Below are positions 62,358 to 64,000 of a stretch of DNA of 64,000 nucleotides, in pieces. Numbering within the stretch: position 1 is the first letter of the stretch; every line of letters begins with the position of its first letter. A program made the position numbers and the translations under genes. The notes beneath the pieces were generated by a model, which saw only the letters and a list, made by a program, of their open reading frames with translations, was not told where the DNA came from and did not search any database. Origin of the DNA: an uncultured Bacillota bacterium (GTDB lineage Bacteria; Bacillota; Clostridia; Lachnospirales; Lachnospiraceae); NCBI GenBank assembly GCA_949291945.1, contig CASEXH010000033.1, forward strand, positions 1-64,000. Reading direction: 5' to 3'.

Positions 62358-62382
62358 ACTTTACGACACGATGTCGCAAAGT
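62358..62382. promoter_or_regulatory. 25-bp palindrome, copy 4
   Basis: Arms ACTTTACGACAC and TGTCGCAAAGT, with the same G-to-A change in the left arm as copy 2. Copies 3 and 4 are placed 38 bases apart start to start and precede the next small gene by 16 bases. Confidence 0.82.
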
Positions 62383-62397
62383 TGGAAAGGGGAGTTT

Positions 62398-62628
62398 ATG
62401 GATTTTTTTACAGAGGCGGTTGATGTTCTGGCGGCTATTGTCCGTGCGCTTTCCCGGCCGGATTCTCCAGAAGATTATTTTGGAGGATGTTGGGAAATGT
62501 GCCCGGTGAAGTCAAGGGAGACTGTTCTGCCGCCGGTAAAAATCACACGTTTATGGCCGCCCATCCGGGCGGAGCCGGGAAAAGATAGCGGCAGGCAGAG
62601 ACAGATTATAAATGAAACAGCAAAATAA
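62398..62628 (+). CDS. Small hypothetical protein, 76 aa
   Basis: ATG 62398 with GGAAAGGGGAG upstream opens a frame beginning MDFFTEAVDVLAAIVRALSR and continuing with a polar, Arg/Lys-rich tail (EDYFGGCWEM, then KITRLWPPIRAEPG). No domain recognised. The good ribosome binding site is the main support; the 25-bp palindrome just upstream may regulate it. Confidence 0.55.
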   Translation: MDFFTEAVDVLAAIVRALSRPDSPEDYFGGCWEMCPVKSRETVLPPVKITRLWPPIRAEPGKDSGRQRQIINETAK

Positions 62629-62744
62629 AAAAGAAAGGATAAGGGAACCGGATTCCCGGAAGATTTGAGCGGCTATGGAAAGATGGCGGCTCTTTTTTTG
62701 TCTCTGCCGGTAAGCCAGAAAGGAATCCGGTTTCCAGGTAGCAT

Positions 62745-62957
62745 ATGGCATTTTTTAGCTCGGCAATTTCTATTTTGCAGACACTTGTGGTGGCTATTGG
62801 AGCCGGCCTTGCAGTATGGGGCGTTATTAACTTGCTGGAGGGATACGGAAATGACAATCCAGGGGCTAAGTCACAGGGAATTAAGCAGCTCATGGCCGGA
62901 GGTGGGGTTGTCCTCATTGGAACACAGTTGATTCCCTTGCTTGGAGGGCTATTCTGA
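62745..62957 (+). CDS. Maff2 family membrane protein
   Basis: A 70-residue protein with two membrane segments (SILQTLVVAIGAGLAVWGVI and GGGVVLIGTQLIPLLGGLF) joined by LLEGYGNDNPGAKSQGIKQL. This is the conserved Maff2 protein of Tn1549-like elements, which resembles the small VirB2/VirB3-like membrane subunits of type IV systems. It lies 20 bases before the VirB6-like gene. Confidence 0.88.
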   Translation: MAFFSSAISILQTLVVAIGAGLAVWGVINLLEGYGNDNPGAKSQGIKQLMAGGGVVLIGTQLIPLLGGLF

Positions 62958-62977
62958 CGTAGAAAGGGGACTCATGT

Positions 62978-63850
62978 ATGTTCGATGGCATTTTTGAGGC
63001 AATCGAGAACTGGATGAGGGATCTCCTGACTGGGATGGTGACGTCCAACCTGACGACAATGTTTACCGATGTTAATGAAAAGACCGGGGAGATTGCGTCC
63101 CAGGTTGGACAGACGCCCCAGGGGTGGAACGGCAGTATTTTCAGCCTGATACAGAACCTTTCTAACTCGGTGATCATTCCCATTGCGGGGATGATTATTA
63201 CTTTTGTCCTGTGTTATGAGCTGATTACCATGCTGACGGAAAAGAATAACATGCACGAGATTGACACCTGGATGTTTTTTAAGTATTTCTTCAAGATGTG
63301 GGTAGCGGTTTGGATGGTATCCAATACGTTTACGATCACTATGGCTGTCTTTGACGTGGGCCAATATGTGGTCAATGCGGCGGGAGGCGTGATCAGTTCC
63401 GATACAGCGATCAACGTGGAAACCATGCTGGACGCTATGGAGACGGCGATGGAATCTATGAACATCGGGGAGCTGGTAGTGCTTGCCCTGGAAAGTATGC
63501 TGGTGAGCCTGTGCATGAAGATTTTATCTGTCCTGATCACGGTCATTTTGTATGGCCGTATGATTGAAATCTACCTTTACACCTCGATTGCGCCGATCCC
63601 CTTTGCCACTCTTTCCAACCGGGAATGGGGGCAGGTGGGAAATAACTATTTCCGTGGGCTTTTAGCCTTGGGATTCCAGGGATTTTTCATGATGGTGTGC
63701 GTCGGCATTTATGCGGTGCTGGTATCTACCATTGAAATCTCCGACAACATGCACTCAGCCCTTTTCGGAATAGCGGCTTATACGGTAATTCTCTGTTTCA
63801 GCCTGATGAAAACGGCAAGTTTAAGCCGCTCGGTCTTCAATGCGCATTAG
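62978..63850 (+). CDS. VirB6/TrbL-like conjugal transfer membrane protein
   Basis: A 290-residue polytopic membrane protein with about six hydrophobic segments after an N-terminal amphipathic part (MFDGIFEAIENWMRDLLTGM). Seen: SVIIPIAGMIITFVLCYELI, MEIYLYTSIAPIPFATLS and FQGFFMMVCVGIYAVLV. It matches the CD0411-like VirB6/TrbL proteins of Tn1549-type elements, which form part of the mating channel in the inner membrane. AAAGGGGA precedes the ATG. Confidence 0.87.
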   Translation: MFDGIFEAIENWMRDLLTGMVTSNLTTMFTDVNEKTGEIASQVGQTPQGWNGSIFSLIQNLSNSVIIPIAGMIITFVLCYELITMLTEKNNMHEIDTWMFFKYFFKMWVAVWMVSNTFTITMAVFDVGQYVVNAAGGVISSDTAINVETMLDAMETAMESMNIGELVVLALESMLVSLCMKILSVLITVILYGRMIEIYLYTSIAPIPFATLSNREWGQVGNNYFRGLLALGFQGFFMMVCVGIYAVLVSTIEISDNMHSALFGIAAYTVILCFSLMKTASLSRSVFNAH

Positions 63851-63861
63851 GAGGCGACGGG

Positions 63862-64000
63862 ATGGAACAGAAGAAATACAACATTATTTATGCCGATCCG
63901 CCATGGCGATATGAGATGAAAAAAGGGCAGGGAGTTGCGGAGAATCATTACTCTACAATGGGGATAGAAGAAATCTGCAGTCTGCCGGTACAGGAAATCT
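63862..64000 (+). CDS. MT-A70 family adenine methyltransferase (partial)
   Basis: The first 46 residues are visible: YNIIYADPPWRYEMKKG contains the catalytic DPPW motif of MT-A70-type N6-adenine methyltransferases, followed by ENHYSTMGIEEICSLPV. AGGAGG precedes the ATG. The gene runs off the right edge. In the element it may methylate DNA to evade host restriction during transfer; this role is an inference from location among transfer genes. Confidence 0.88.
   Translation, partial: MEQKKYNIIYADPPWRYEMKKGQGVAENHYSTMGIEEICSLPVQEI

Larger units (their letters stand above)
45887..64000. mobile_element. Integrative conjugative element, Tn1549-like (left part)
   Basis: From here to the right edge the genes form a conjugative element: ParA, ParB, RepA_N-type initiator, XRE and sigma-like regulators, a sortase-anchored adhesin, PcfB, VirD4, Maff2, VirB6/TrbL-like and an MT-A70 methylase, in the order known for Tn1549-like elements of gut Firmicutes. 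The left limit is approximate (between the lysS region end at 45845 and the gene at 46097). Integrase, relaxase, VirB4 and the right end are not in the window. Confidence 0.88.

Noticed and set aside
62320-62382. 25-bp palindromes as simple transcription terminators
   Set aside because: No T tracts follow them, arm changes are not compensated, and one covers a stop codon, so a DNA-binding role is preferred. Copy 2, with its longer arms, remains open.

Overview
The window reads as chromosome of a Gram-positive, anaerobic, spore-forming gut Firmicute, most likely a Lachnospiraceae (Blautia-like; genus is an inference). Supporting signs are strong AGGAGG ribosome binding sites, sporulation genes (SpoIID-like, SpoIIQ-like, SpoVT), a rubrerythrin / reverse rubrerythrin / Fur-type oxidative stress block, and a Tn1549-like conjugative element typical of gut clostridia.

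Region by region. 1-990: 3' end of a 23S rRNA gene followed by seven tRNA genes (Asp, Val, Tyr, Thr, fMet, Phe, Lys) and a terminator. 1.0-8.5 kb: small alarmone synthetase, a tandemly duplicated structured element, a DUF6062 protein, O-acetylhomoserine sulfhydrylase, MnmM-like methyltransferase, and SpoIID-like and SpoIIQ-like genes around an unknown membrane protein. 8.6-13 kb: GIY-YIG protein, NagA, rubrerythrin, reverse rubrerythrin and a Fur/PerR regulator with matching operators. 13-23 kb: sugar utilisation (LacI regulator with amylosucrase-like GH13; AraC regulator divergent from HAD phosphatase, GH36 alpha-galactosidase, MFS transporter and a second HAD), fitting sucrose/raffinose-type oligosaccharides. 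23.5-27.1 kb: SpoVT, nicotinate phosphoribosyltransferase, VanY-type peptidase, a compact type I toxin-antitoxin-like locus and tRNA-Gln. 27.1-45.8 kb: housekeeping genes (acyl-ACP thioesterase, CvfB, methyltransferase, DnaE, 6-phosphofructokinase, TrmH-like methylase, SleB-type hydrolase, NagB with a wrecked NagA beside it, NfeD-QmcA pair, ArgF, BirA, DUF6145, CoaX, DusB, GreA, LysS).

From about 45.9 kb to the right edge lies the left part of an integrative conjugative element, inserted just after lysS. It carries small regulators, ParA, ParB, a RepA_N-type initiator with nine exact-spaced 23-bp iterons inside its coding sequence, an XRE regulator, two region-4-only sigma-like proteins, a 1997-residue SpaA/Cna-B repeat surface protein, PcfB, VirD4 coupling protein, Maff2, a VirB6/TrbL-like membrane protein and the start of an MT-A70 methylase. 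Four copies of a 25-bp palindrome are scattered over 12 kb of the element. The integrase, relaxase and VirB4 are not seen and presumably lie beyond the window.

The observations most worth following up are a par/fst-like type I toxin-antitoxin locus at 26.5-26.8 kb whose toxin frame carries an amber codon; the iterons within repA; the dispersed 25-bp palindromes; the duplicated element at 2.0-2.5 kb whose two hairpins change sequence but keep pairing; and a one-base frame break separating LysS from its C-terminal tRNA-binding domain next to the element insertion site.
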